From the IMG/VR virus record IMGVR_UViG_3300033571_013924, positions 1 to 23,319 of that record: a DNA stretch of 23,319 bases; one strand, given 5' to 3'. The notes under the pieces were generated by a model that was given only the letters and a program-made list of their open reading frames with translations, was not told the DNA's origin and made no database searches. Positions within the stretch are counted from its first letter, which is position 1; the number at the start of each line of letters is the position of its first letter. The translations under genes and the position numbers were made by a program. This DNA comes from a virus. This document shows, one piece after another, positions 14,048 to 21,991 of the stretch.

Positions 14048-15791
14048 GTTGCTTCAACAGCTCGTCCAGGGAAGAAGTCGGTGCGGCAGGCGCCGGGACG
14101 CGCGGTGCCGGGCCGGTAGGTGCTGCGCCCGCACGGGATCGAAGTAGCGCTTCTAACTCTTTCGCCGCAGCAATCTTATCCTTCAACGCGTTTCGTTTTG
14201 TTTCCTTGTCCATCTCAGTGGATAGACCCATACCTAGGCGCGCCATGAGCTGTTCAGGGATGGCGATCTGTCCGCCGCCGGTCAAAGCTTTAAGGTTGGG
14301 GCCAACGACTGCTTCCGATAGCCGCTTAAACTCGTTCCGGGCCTGGTTCTCCGCGCCGCCGAAATTGCGCTGACCGTAATCCTTGGCCAGCCGAGCCAGA
14401 TTGCCGTGCCCTCCGGGAATGTCCAAATCCCAGTTGATCTGCTCATTCAGCTCATTCAGCCTATTGAGATCGGCCATGTACTGGCTGTGCTTGGCCAGCA
14501 GGTCCTCAGCCTCCACCGCGGTGGCCTTTTCCTGTTTGCTGGGGGCAACTTTGGTGACGCCCGGGATTTGGGACCGATCCATACGCCCCAGCGGGGAGTC
14601 CGGCGTAGGCACTTCGGTCGGCATATCCGGAATTTCCGGAGGCTGTACGTGGTTCTTGGCCGGGTTAGGCGCGGCGCCGTCGTCGGAGTACCCGGGGGTC
14701 CCCTCCACTAAGTTGACGTATCTTCTGTTCTTCGGCCCCCAATTCTTGGGGTCGGGTCCGCCGTGATATTTGCGTCGCGCCAATTCCACGTCGCCGCCAG
14801 ATTCTTCCAGGAGCTGTAACCACAGCTTCTGGCTGCCCTGTACGTTTTGCACCGGGTCGTTCGGGTCAATGCCCAAACCTTTCGCAGTCTCAGGGATGAT
14901 TTGGCCTATACCAATCGCACCCTGCGGGCTTACCGCGCTCTGCCGCCCGCCAGACTCGTGATTGGTCAGCTTCTCCCACTCGCGGTAAGCCGCCTGCGGG
15001 TCCACCCGCCCGTTGGGCAGGAGAATGTTGCGCTCCGGCATCTCCCGCGGTACACCGTTCGGGAGCGTTCCATACCCGCCAGCCGGTCTTTGTTGCCGGC
15101 TCCGCTGGATGTTCTGCCCGTGCGGCGTGTTCCTGTACATTTCGTTAGGGTCTGTCACCACGCCCTGGTCTGAGTCGTATTTCGGGTTCTCCGGGGTCGG
15201 TGCAATGGGCTGCGACTGGTCGTACCCTTCAACTCCGCCTATCTGCGGGCGGGTGTACACGCTGTCGCCCAGGCGGGTATCGTGCAACTCTACCGGTGCG
15301 TCGAAACCAGTCTCCTGTAGCGGCCCGTACCGCCGCGCCTGGGCGTACTTCAGCTTGCCGTCCTTCAGGATCTTGATCGGGACCCCGATGTTCTGGTCCT
15401 GCAGGTCCTGCTTCTCCTGTTGCGTAAGCGCCTTCGACTGCAGCATCTTGCCGCCAATGCCGCGCAGTTCCGGGTCCTCAGCGTTGATCAGGTCGCGTGG
15501 GTCTATCTGGTCCTTGGACGTGATTTTCTGGCGTTCCGCCTTCATGCGGTCACGCTGCCTGAGCTGTGCGTACTGGGACAGTGCGCCGGCGATCGCCGAG
15601 CCTACGTCCTGGGTCGCGTTGCCCATGACGCCCGGGTTGGCTTGTACCCAGCCGCCGTACTCGGCCGCCATCGGCTCCTGCTGCTGGTTACCCAGCCGGT
15701 TCGCGAGCTGCGCGAAAGCGCTGGCGGCCGGGTCGATCCCGTTGTCCGGGTTGAGGAGCTGTGCTAGAGATGCGAGCGAAAAGTTAGCCAT
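14037..15791 (-). CDS. Virion protein with lytic transglycosylase domain
   Basis: 584 residues from the ATG at 15791-15789; a GTG 12 codons upstream is open but lies in the previous gene. The ATG overlaps that gene's TAA by one base. A soluble lytic transglycosylase-like domain lies near 255-350. LTNHESGG holds the predicted catalytic Glu (E279), followed by SPQGAIGIGQIIPETAKGLGIDP and RRKYHGG, which are typical of SLT domains. It cuts peptidoglycan so the DNA can cross the cell wall at infection. The N-terminal 250 residues are Gln/Asp-rich, and the C-terminal 200 contain helical, coiled-coil-like stretches (EAEDLLAKHSQYMADLNRLNEL). This layout matches ejection proteins of podoviruses. It is not a free lysis enzyme, because there is no signal or holin next to it. 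Confidence 0.85.
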   Translation of the reverse strand: MANFSLASLAQLLNPDNGIDPAASAFAQLANRLGNQQQEPMAAEYGGWVQANPGVMGNATQDVGSAIAGALSQYAQLRQRDRMKAERQKITSKDQIDPRDLINAEDPELRGIGGKMLQSKALTQQEKQDLQDQNIGVPIKILKDGKLKYAQARRYGPLQETGFDAPVELHDTRLGDSVYTRPQIGGVEGYDQSQPIAPTPENPKYDSDQGVVTDPNEMYRNTPHGQNIQRSRQQRPAGGYGTLPNGVPREMPERNILLPNGRVDPQAAYREWEKLTNHESGGRQSAVSPQGAIGIGQIIPETAKGLGIDPNDPVQNVQGSQKLWLQLLEESGGDVELARRKYHGGPDPKNWGPKNRRYVNLVEGTPGYSDDGAAPNPAKNHVQPPEIPDMPTEVPTPDSPLGRMDRSQIPGVTKVAPSKQEKATAVEAEDLLAKHSQYMADLNRLNELNEQINWDLDIPGGHGNLARLAKDYGQRNFGGAENQARNEFKRLSEAVVGPNLKALTGGGQIAIPEQLMARLGMGLSTEMDKETKRNALKDKIAAAKELEALLRSRAGAAPTGPAPRVPAPAAPTSSLDELLKQHGF

Positions 15792-16144
15792 TACCACTGC
15801 CCCGCGCTGGGCGATCGGCTGCGCCACTGGTCGAAACTAACTTGGTTGCCGGTGCCTTGCGCGGTCGGAGCTTCCTGCCCGGACTGCCCCCACCACCCTT
15901 CGCCTTTGCCCAAGCCGTACAGGTTGGCGAGCGCACTCATGAGCGTAGCGCCGGTCTGTACGTTTGTCGCGATGGCCTTATTCTTGCTAGCCATTTCCGC
16001 CTGCCGCTTGTTGTATTGGTCCTTCTGAAACCCGGCGTAGTTTTGGTATAGCTCCGCCAGATCAACCGGGCGCGCAGGGTTGATACGCTGCGTGGGTTCG
16101 CGCGATGCGAGTAGCTGTGATACGACGTTGTCGATGTACGACAC
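15791..16144 (-). CDS. Small virion-associated candidate, 117 residues
   Basis: Starts with GTG (16144-16142) after a good GGAGG about 8 bases upstream and three bases after the previous stop. The protein is polar and helical, with a Lys/Gln-rich central helix (FQKDQYNKRQAEMASKNKAIA), then a Gly/Trp patch (GLGKGEGWWGQSGQE). It sits between two large virion proteins, where phages often encode a small chaperone or ejection partner. No family is recognised. Confidence 0.6.
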   Translation of the reverse strand: MSYIDNVVSQLLASREPTQRINPARPVDLAELYQNYAGFQKDQYNKRQAEMASKNKAIATNVQTGATLMSALANLYGLGKGEGWWGQSGQEAPTAQGTGNQVSFDQWRSRSPSAGQW

Positions 16145-16147
16145 GGA

Positions 16148-17899
16148 TTAGCCTCCGAGTAAAGCGTTTCGAAGTGCGAGCAGGCCGGAACCTTGCGCGT
16201 TCATTGCACCGACGCCAGAATTGAGCGCGTCCAGCTGTGAGTTCCCGGCGGTTAAGTTGCTGTTGGCCAGCGTGTTGGCCAGGTTGGCGTTGAACGCGTC
16301 CTGACCCTGCACCGTGTTCACGTAGTTGCCGAGCAACCCCTGCATCCCTTGCGCGTAGTTGGTGTACCCGGTCAGGTTTGCCATCTGCGATTCCAGATCC
16401 GCGCGCATGTTGGCAACGCTTGTGCTGGTCTGATTATTCGCATTGGAGATACTTGCCCCGGTCTGGTTGTTCGCATTGGCGATACTGGCACCGGTCTGAT
16501 TGTTCGCGTTGGCGACGCTGGCCCCGGTCATGTTGTTCGCCGTAGCGATGCTGGCCCCGGTCTGGTTGTTCGCGTTGGCTATGTTGGCGTTAGTCGTGTA
16601 GCCAGCATTGGCCACGTTGATGTTGCCCTCGCCAGTGAGTCGCGCGATGTCACCCTGTTGCAGCAACCCTTGCCGCTGATAGTCCGCATTCCACAACGCC
16701 AGCTCGTTCGCCTGCCGCTGATTCGCCAGACCGCTGCGCTGGCCGAATAGTTCGTTGCCGATGTCCTGATTCTGCCGCGCCTGGAACAGGTTGGAGCTGC
16801 GGGCGAGTGCCTGCGTCTGCAAATCCTGGGCCATAGCTGCATCGCCCTGCGTGACCGCGCCCAGGTAGGCGTCATTCATCGCCTGATCGTTGCGCCGCAT
16901 CTCCTTGTCCCAGATCTCGGTGCCCGGCCGCAGGCCCATGTTAACCAGCTTGGACTCGAGCGCGTTCTGGTTGTTGCTGAGCTGCGGGTTCATGCGCTGA
17001 TACAGCGCGTCGATCACCTGTTGCCGTACCTCGGGATTGGCCTGCAGGTCCGAGTAGTTAGTGGTGTAGTCCGCGGTAGGGTCAAGCTGGCCGTCCGCCA
17101 GATAGTTCTTGATCGTGGACGAATCCCGCACCGCGGTCGGATTCCAGTTGCTCCACGGATTGGCAGCCTGCCCGGCGGTGGCGTGGCCTGCAGTTGCGCC
17201 GAACCCTGACGCAGTTCCAGCAGATGCCGAACCAGCGGTGGCCGTGCCGGCAGTGGCTTGCCCGGCCCGTGTGGCGTAGTCCGCCATTCCGTTCCAGACG
17301 CCTTGCTGGTTCTGATACAGCGAGTTGTAGTTGTCGAGCCTTCCCTGGTTGTTGTAGTTCTGGTAGAAATCCTGCAGTGGCTGGTTGGCGGACCCCATAC
17401 GGTTGTAGACGTCCTGAAACTTGCCGCTGGCATCGAGGCCCGCCACTTGCTTGGCCAGGTCGTATACACTGCCATCCAGCTCAGACACGCGCGGGGCGTT
17501 GGTCAGTTGCCGGTTAACGTCGATGTCGAACAGCTTCTGCAGTTCCGGAGACAGACTGGTACTCTTGCTCCAGGTCGTGTACTTGTTCTGATCCGGAGCG
17601 ATCTCGGTGAACGGAGTGCCCGCCCGGATGTTGTTCGGGTTCTGCCCGTGCGCCCGCCACCGTGCGTTGTATTCGTCCATTGCCTTCGAGTACGCGGCCC
17701 AGTCGACCTGCTTGTTCCAGCTAGTGGAACCGTACGGGTTGGTCTCGTTGTACCGGTTTAGTGCCAGGTCCTGCTGCACAGCACGGTCATTATTGGCCGT
17801 CTGCTGTTGCGCCTGCAGGTTTGGGTTCATGTACGCCGCAGCTTGACTCTGGGCGTATCCCTGTTCTTTCGTTTGTGGTGCCGCGCCGCCTGCCGCCAT
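16148..17899 (-). CDS. Large repeat-rich virion protein, 583 residues
   Basis: The ATG (17899-17897) overlaps the previous stop (ATGA) with GGAGG at 17909-17913; a GTG ten codons upstream is open but would overlap more. The protein is very rich in Asn, Gln, Ala, Tyr and Thr. The N-terminal part has RYNETNPYGSTSW (49-61), an NPYGS-type motif often seen in podovirus internal or tail proteins. Residues 212-246 are pentad repeats (ATAG-type), and 436-490 are five 11-residue repeats (TGAS-I-ANANNQ type). Long helical Gln-rich stretches lie between. It lies beside the tail hub and the ejection proteins, so a structural role in the tail or injection is likely. No enzyme motif is visible. The exact family is not certain. 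Confidence 0.7.
   Translation of the reverse strand: MAAGGAAPQTKEQGYAQSQAAAYMNPNLQAQQQTANNDRAVQQDLALNRYNETNPYGSTSWNKQVDWAAYSKAMDEYNARWRAHGQNPNNIRAGTPFTEIAPDQNKYTTWSKSTSLSPELQKLFDIDVNRQLTNAPRVSELDGSVYDLAKQVAGLDASGKFQDVYNRMGSANQPLQDFYQNYNNQGRLDNYNSLYQNQQGVWNGMADYATRAGQATAGTATAGSASAGTASGFGATAGHATAGQAANPWSNWNPTAVRDSSTIKNYLADGQLDPTADYTTNYSDLQANPEVRQQVIDALYQRMNPQLSNNQNALESKLVNMGLRPGTEIWDKEMRRNDQAMNDAYLGAVTQGDAAMAQDLQTQALARSSNLFQARQNQDIGNELFGQRSGLANQRQANELALWNADYQRQGLLQQGDIARLTGEGNINVANAGYTTNANIANANNQTGASIATANNMTGASVANANNQTGASIANANNQTGASISNANNQTSTSVANMRADLESQMANLTGYTNYAQGMQGLLGNYVNTVQGQDAFNANLANTLANSNLTAGNSQLDALNSGVGAMNAQGSGLLALRNALLGG
16430..16594 (-). repeat. Five 33-bp tandem repeats (11-residue units)
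   Basis: Five contiguous units of exactly 33 bases start at 16430, 16463, 16496, 16529 and 16562, and a degenerate sixth lies on the low-coordinate side. Each encodes an 11-residue unit of the form T-G-A-S-(I/V)-A-N-A-N-N-Q (residues 436-490 of the protein above). The units differ at several silent and non-silent bases, so they are old or selected repeats rather than a recent slippage. An 11-residue period suits a helical coil with three turns per unit. Confidence 0.9.
17162..17266 (-). repeat. Pentad repeat region (A-T-A-G type)
   Basis: This stretch encodes residues 212-246 of the large virion protein, a run of about seven five-residue units of the form A-G-x-A-(T/S), such as AGQATAGTATAGSASAG. 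It is low-complexity, Gly/Ala/Thr-rich, and may be a flexible linker or a beta-roll-like segment. Confidence 0.75.
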
Positions 17900-18342
17900 C
17901 AGTCTTTTCCTCCGCGGAGCCACGGGCACTCGTCCCGCAGCATGTCAAAAACAATAAGGTCTGCAACCCCGTCCGTGCCCATAGCTCGACGCGTCCCCAC
18001 GCGCTTAAACCCTAACCGCTTGGCCGCAGACAAGCTGTCCTGGTTGTCGGCGGAGATCTCGACCTCTATACGCCGCATGCCCATCTCGACAAACGCGAAC
18101 TTAAACATCAGTCGGATTACGCGCCGTGTGACGGCTTTGTGGTCGTCAACCACTGCACTGTACCGGCACGAGCCGCGGGCGTAGTCGAATGCGTCGAAGA
18201 CCAGCACCGCCCCATACTCGCCTTTAGGGGACCGAAGGGCGAATACCGCTGGGTCGATGAACAGAAGGTGGGGGTCGGGCATTCGCGCGTACGCCCATTG
18301 CAGGGCGTTGCGCTGATCGAAAACGTCAAATTGATACGTCAC
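17899..18342 (-). CDS. GNAT-family acetyltransferase
   Basis: 147 residues from a GTG at 18342-18340. This start overlaps the tail-hub stop as GTGA and follows AGGCGGA; another GTG at 18384 is open but would overlap the tail hub gene by 46 bases. The C-terminal half shows the GNAT pattern: AVTRRVIRLMFKFAFVE (helix and acetyl-CoA loop region), then MRRIEVEISADNQDSLSAAKRLGF with the Asn and Gly-Phe positions typical of the family, then RVGTRRAM and DLIVFDML. GNAT enzymes move acetyl groups from acetyl-CoA to amines of proteins or small molecules. The loop that binds acetyl-CoA is not the classic Q/R-x2-G-x-G/A, so activity is less certain. Its place inside the tail genes suggests modification of a virion or host protein. 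Confidence 0.75.
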   Translation of the reverse strand: MTYQFDVFDQRNALQWAYARMPDPHLLFIDPAVFALRSPKGEYGAVLVFDAFDYARGSCRYSAVVDDHKAVTRRVIRLMFKFAFVEMGMRRIEVEISADNQDSLSAAKRLGFKRVGTRRAMGTDGVADLIVFDMLRDECPWLRGGKD

Positions 18343-19904
18343 AGGATTCCGCCTGGGGTGTATACTAATTCCCAGGATTGCCACGCGACAAACTGGGAGC
18401 TGACGGTGACCTCAGTTTTCAGTGCGGCTGCCATACCAACACCCTGAACCGTCACCCATTGATTGTTGACTGAATCGTTGTACCCGAATACGTCGTTATC
18501 CCACAGCGCAACGTCCCAGATACCGCCCGCGGAGACACCCACGTCCAGCTCGCCCAGAAGGGCGTTTTCCTGGAAATCCACATTGACGCCTAGCTTGATC
18601 GTGGACACACCGCCGTCGGTGTTCATCAAGATTCGTGCCAAGTGGAACTGCTTGGTCACAAGGCCGTGCGGCGTCTGCGTGTACGCGCACAACGCTTTAG
18701 CTGTCTTCGCTGTCCCGCCGGGGGAGGCTTGCGTCTGGAAGTCGCCGCCTGGTTGATCCAGCTTGTAGACTTTGTCACCTATTCCGCCATAAAGTTCCGA
18801 GTCGAAATAGGCTAGACAGGTTAAATTCCACCCGCTGAAAGAGCACCATGCTTTAGTCACTGTGTTCATGACGTACTGCTTGGCCTTGATGCCAGTACGC
18901 GTGGGCACATTGACTATCAGCTTGTTCGACCGCGGGGCGTACTCACATTGCCAGCCCTCAAGCCGCTTGTACAGCAGCGCGTCCGCGGCCAGCGCCGGGC
19001 GCACTTTGTCCGCCACCGTACCCCAGGCAGACTCCACGTCGGCGCCTAGCAGCGCGGACAGTGTGACGAGCCCAGAGTCCGTAATCAGGACAGCTTCGTT
19101 CAAGGCGTTGGTGAGACAGTTCCAGCCAATAGGCTTGCCGCAGCGGAACAAGCCGACAAGGTAAAACTCACCTGTAACCGTCGGGTCCGACCCGCCGTAT
19201 ACTACAATCTCGCCCTCAGACGAGATGAATCCTATGAACTCGTCCAGCGAGCTGCCGGTGTTGCTAGCGGCAAACGTCCCGATAGCTTTGATGTAGCCGC
19301 CACGCTTCAGGTACCCAGACAGATCGAACGAGGTGACAGCGCCACCGATTGCCAGCAGGCCGCCGTACCAAACCCGGGCCGAGTTGCGCTCAGTGAACCA
19401 CAGCCGATTGCGCCAAGCCGTGACGTTGGTGAACGTGTCCGTCGTGGTGCCGGTCACCGTCGGTGCCCAGTCGGTGCCGGTTTGCGCCCACGTACTCCCG
19501 TTGTACAGGAACATCGGGTCCACACCATTGACACACACCAGATAGTGGTTGGCCGCGGACCCGAAGTTCACGTAGCGGATTATGGGTTCGGAGATGCCTG
19601 AGGATACCGCCGCGCCCACTGTACCCTTGCCGGTCACGTCGTAGATGGACCCGGAGTTAGTGACCGCGAACAACTGCTTGCCGACATCCGTGCTGTTGTA
19701 TACAAGCAACGATTTGACGGTGTTGTCCAGGCCGGTGGCCCATGTCACAGACCCGTTGCGGACTTCAATCCGCCCGAACGCGGGAAACCAGTTGTCCAGC
19801 ATCAACGCGTCCTCTTTCGGGATCTGACCGAAAGCGTCGCGCGTGTTCAGGCCCCCGATCGGGGCCGGCAGGTTTACTGGTTGGCTGCTGGTCTTACGCG
19901 CCAC
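18339..19904 (-). CDS. Tail hub/stabilisation protein, beta-propeller type
   Basis: 521 residues starting with GTG (19904-19902) after CGGAGA; it overlaps the adaptor gene by 11 bases. Residues 10-50 have NLPAPIGGLNTRDAFGQIPKEDALMLDNWFP, a hallmark opening of podovirus proteins like P22 gp10 (packaged DNA stabilisation) and T7 gp12 (tail tubular protein B). The rest is beta-rich with repeated short units (LFAVTNSGSIYDV, LWFTERNSARVWYGG, YGGIGDKVYKLD), consistent with a beta-propeller-like fold. It closes or extends the tail under the adaptor. Several Trp/Asn loops (TAWRNRLWFTE) are typical. Whether it is P22-like or T7-like needs structure prediction. Confidence 0.85.
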   Translation of the reverse strand: MARKTSSQPVNLPAPIGGLNTRDAFGQIPKEDALMLDNWFPAFGRIEVRNGSVTWATGLDNTVKSLLVYNSTDVGKQLFAVTNSGSIYDVTGKGTVGAAVSSGISEPIIRYVNFGSAANHYLVCVNGVDPMFLYNGSTWAQTGTDWAPTVTGTTTDTFTNVTAWRNRLWFTERNSARVWYGGLLAIGGAVTSFDLSGYLKRGGYIKAIGTFAASNTGSSLDEFIGFISSEGEIVVYGGSDPTVTGEFYLVGLFRCGKPIGWNCLTNALNEAVLITDSGLVTLSALLGADVESAWGTVADKVRPALAADALLYKRLEGWQCEYAPRSNKLIVNVPTRTGIKAKQYVMNTVTKAWCSFSGWNLTCLAYFDSELYGGIGDKVYKLDQPGGDFQTQASPGGTAKTAKALCAYTQTPHGLVTKQFHLARILMNTDGGVSTIKLGVNVDFQENALLGELDVGVSAGGIWDVALWDNDVFGYNDSVNNQWVTVQGVGMAAALKTEVTVSSQFVAWQSWELVYTPGGIL

Positions 19905-20622
19905 TCCAATCTCCGTCCGGGCAGATCACGCCGGGGGACGCGGAGTAGTTTCGACGTCCGCCGGCGCCCAAGGTCTGCGAAGACCGCTCAGATCGCTGCA
20001 GAGACGTTAACAAGGACAGGTACTCACCTTCGTTGGCTGGCAGGTTGTTCTTTTGCAGGTACCGCATGACGACTGCGGCCACCATCAGATCGTGGTCAAA
20101 CACAACCTGGTCGTCGTCCGCTGTGGTGTACTCCTTCCAAGTGGTGACCGTAGGCGGGCCCGCGACCACGTTGTAACACCAGTCGGCAGACTTGTACTCG
20201 AACCGGATCGTCTGCCCGGCTGCCGGAACCGGGTAAAACAGGAGCGAGCCTCCACGAATGCGATACTCGGGGTAAGGCCCTGACAACTGATACGCCTTGC
20301 GGTCCTGCCAGGTACGCGGATCGTTCGGGCCGCGGACCGGGACCCGGAGCGTGGTGTTGTACACGGTCTCCGGGAGCAGGGCCAGGTAGTCCCCATCGCC
20401 GCATAGCGTTTCCAGGGCTCCTTGGTCCTCTGCTGCGGTAGTAGTGAACGTCTCTTCCTTGACCAGTGCTTGCCATTGGAACTTCGACGCGAGCCGCCGG
20501 GCCTCCCGGTTCAGCAGCGCGGCCATGAGCTTTGCCGTGTTGTCGAAGGTGCCGAACACCTGGTCGGACTTGACCAGCCCGAGCGCGTCCTGCGCGTCCT
20601 GGATGATTGTTAAGGTCGTCAT
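19894..20622 (-). CDS. Head-tail adaptor (P22 gp4/T7 gp11-like)
   Basis: 242 residues from an ATG that overlaps the previous stop (ATGA); the upstream bases have no clear Shine-Dalgarno, so translation is probably coupled. The N-terminal part (TIIQDAQDALGLVKSDQVFGTFD, then LMAALLNREARRLASKFQWQALVKEETF) matches the helical start of short-tail adaptor proteins. RGPNDPRTWQDRKAY, then YRIRGGSLLFYPVPAAG and IRFEYKSADW continue the pattern. This protein forms the ring between portal and tail. The gene order adaptor, then tail hub, agrees with podoviruses. It could be closer to P22 gp4 or to T7 gp11. Confidence 0.85.
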   Translation of the reverse strand: MTTLTIIQDAQDALGLVKSDQVFGTFDNTAKLMAALLNREARRLASKFQWQALVKEETFTTTAAEDQGALETLCGDGDYLALLPETVYNTTLRVPVRGPNDPRTWQDRKAYQLSGPYPEYRIRGGSLLFYPVPAAGQTIRFEYKSADWCYNVVAGPPTVTTWKEYTTADDDQVVFDHDLMVAAVVMRYLQKNNLPANEGEYLSLLTSLQRSERSSQTLGAGGRRNYSASPGVICPDGDWSGA

Positions 20623-21608
20623 CTGATAGTTGGGAAAGCAACGACTCGGCAGTATCGAACCTGGATGGCTTCATCCGCGGTGCCCACGCAAATGCCTACC
20701 CCGCCAGTAGTGTTGGTGGTTGTCGACCGGCCGGTAAGCACAGACGCGCCGGTTCCCGTCCCGAAGGATGTGCCGACCGTGGAAGACGCCGACGCGACAA
20801 TGAATTGACCCGCGGTGACGTTGTAGGCACCCAGCTTGTACCGGGCTTCCGTCACGGTGTTGGCTATCGTCATGCTGTAGCCGCCAGGGACGGTCGTGCT
20901 GCCGAGAGCCAGTCCGGGGCGCAGCGAGATCGATTTCGAGCCTGCCCCTGCCACTGCCGTGAGGACAATATCCGCCTCAATCGAGCCGCACGGCCCAAGG
21001 TCCGCCAACGTGACGACCGGGGCGATTACTGGGTGGGTGTTCGCTGTGGCCGTCCCCGCCACTACAGCTACCGGAGTGCCCAAGCCAGCCGAGTAGGGCA
21101 TGTCCAGCGTTATGCTGTTGACGTTCACGATGCTGCGGATGATACACTGGCCCGGCCAGTTGGTACCGGTCAACGTAATGAACCGCCCGACCGACGCCGT
21201 GGTCAAGCCGTGAACACCTGCTGACGTAACCTGGGGGTACCCCGAGGCGTCAGACACGGACAACGTGGTCCAGGTAGCCGCTGGTGAAGTGAACGTGGCG
21301 GGCATCTGGGCAACGACCGCGCTTACGCCGGCGGAAGGAGTGTCAACCGTAATGTTGTTGGCTGAGTCCCTGGTTAGGATTGTGTACACGCCCAGCGGGA
21401 GGCCGGTGCCGGATAAAATGATCCCGGCTCCGGGCGCTGCGGTGGCGTCTATACCGTGTGCGCCGGCGCCCTGCAACTGCAGTTTGCCAGCGTTGTCCGC
21501 GGCCGTGATAGCGCCCCAAGACACGGTGAAATTGATGGCGTTTCGCGTGTCGAAACACCCCGAGTACACCAGCCTGGGCGTGGTTGGGATCAGTACACCT
21601 TGTGCCAT
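20619..21608 (-). CDS. Beta-rich virion protein with two internal repeats
   Basis: 329 residues, ATG overlapping the previous stop by one base. It is Thr/Ala/Gly/Val-rich with almost no charge, as for phage decoration or fibre proteins. Residues about 48-100 and 130-184 are repeats of each other: GA-HGI/GV-HGL, then I-I-LSGTGLP/ITLTGTNWP, then NNITVDTPSAG/NSITLDMPYSAG, then AVVA. The C-terminal part (TTTNTTGGVGICVGTADEAIQVRYCRVVAFP) resembles ends of capsid-associated proteins. It lies between the capsid genes and the adaptor, so it may decorate the head or sit at the vertex. I cannot name a family. Confidence 0.65.
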   Translation of the reverse strand: MAQGVLIPTTPRLVYSGCFDTRNAINFTVSWGAITAADNAGKLQLQGAGAHGIDATAAPGAGIILSGTGLPLGVYTILTRDSANNITVDTPSAGVSAVVAQMPATFTSPAATWTTLSVSDASGYPQVTSAGVHGLTTASVGRFITLTGTNWPGQCIIRSIVNVNSITLDMPYSAGLGTPVAVVAGTATANTHPVIAPVVTLADLGPCGSIEADIVLTAVAGAGSKSISLRPGLALGSTTVPGGYSMTIANTVTEARYKLGAYNVTAGQFIVASASSTVGTSFGTGTGASVLTGRSTTTNTTGGVGICVGTADEAIQVRYCRVVAFPTIR

Positions 21609-21916
21609 CAGTAGGACCCGCAGATAAAGGCTAGAGAAGATCCACCCGTCTCAGTGATAGCGGCGACGTGGGTGGCGCCACCCGGAATCGGCAGGTCGAT
21701 CCACGAGTTGACCTCGATCGGAAGATCGGTGGTAGCCGCCTCGACGGACACGGAACCAAACTTGATGTACGCCAGCGCCGGGCCGCGGTTGCGAACCTGA
21801 CAGATTGACCCGCCCAGCTCGCCGTTACCGGACAGCGTGGCTCGGGAAGTGGTGGTGGTCGCAGCCAAGGCGACCTGGCCGCGGGGATAAAAGACCGAAA
21901 CGCAAGTCGTAGCCAT
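21608..21916 (-). CDS. Small capsid-decoration candidate, 102 residues
   Basis: The ATG at 21916-21914 follows GGAG with 6-base spacing; a TTG four codons upstream is rejected. The protein is beta-rich and nearly uncharged: FYPRGQVALAATTTTSRATLSGNGE, then ICQVRNRGPALAYIKFGSVSVEAATTDLPI, and a final SSLAFICGSY. The size, composition and position shortly after the capsid gene fit a head-decoration or head-stabilising protein. A perfect hairpin separates it from the upstream gene. No family is recognised. Confidence 0.6.
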   Translation of the reverse strand: MATTCVSVFYPRGQVALAATTTTSRATLSGNGELGGSICQVRNRGPALAYIKFGSVSVEAATTDLPIEVNSWIDLPIPGGATHVAAITETGGSSLAFICGSY

Positions 21917-21937
21917 TGAATGCTCCAAGTGTAGGGC

Positions 21938-21962
21938 GGCCCGCTACAGGGCGTAGCGGGCC
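21938..21962 (-). other. Perfect 10-bp hairpin between capsid-region genes
   Basis: GGCCCGCTAC (21938-21947) and GTAGCGGGCC (21953-21962) pair perfectly around a 5-base loop (AGGGC). In the minus-strand transcript it lies about 29 bases after the stop of the 145-residue gene and 21 bases before the next ATG. No T-run follows, so it is not a normal terminator. It may be an RNA-processing or pausing site that lets the capsid genes be expressed more strongly than those downstream. Confidence 0.7.
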
Positions 21963-21991
21963 GAAATGCCAGTCCGTGGCTTGATGTGTCC

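Noticed and set aside
15013-15840. Long plus-strand frame (275 codons) inside the transglycosylase gene
   Set aside because: Antisense to a well supported coding gene; Ser/Cys/Arg-rich composition typical of a shadow frame.
16430-16594. CRISPR-like regular repeats
   Set aside because: The 33-bp units are contiguous with no spacers and encode an in-frame peptide repeat.
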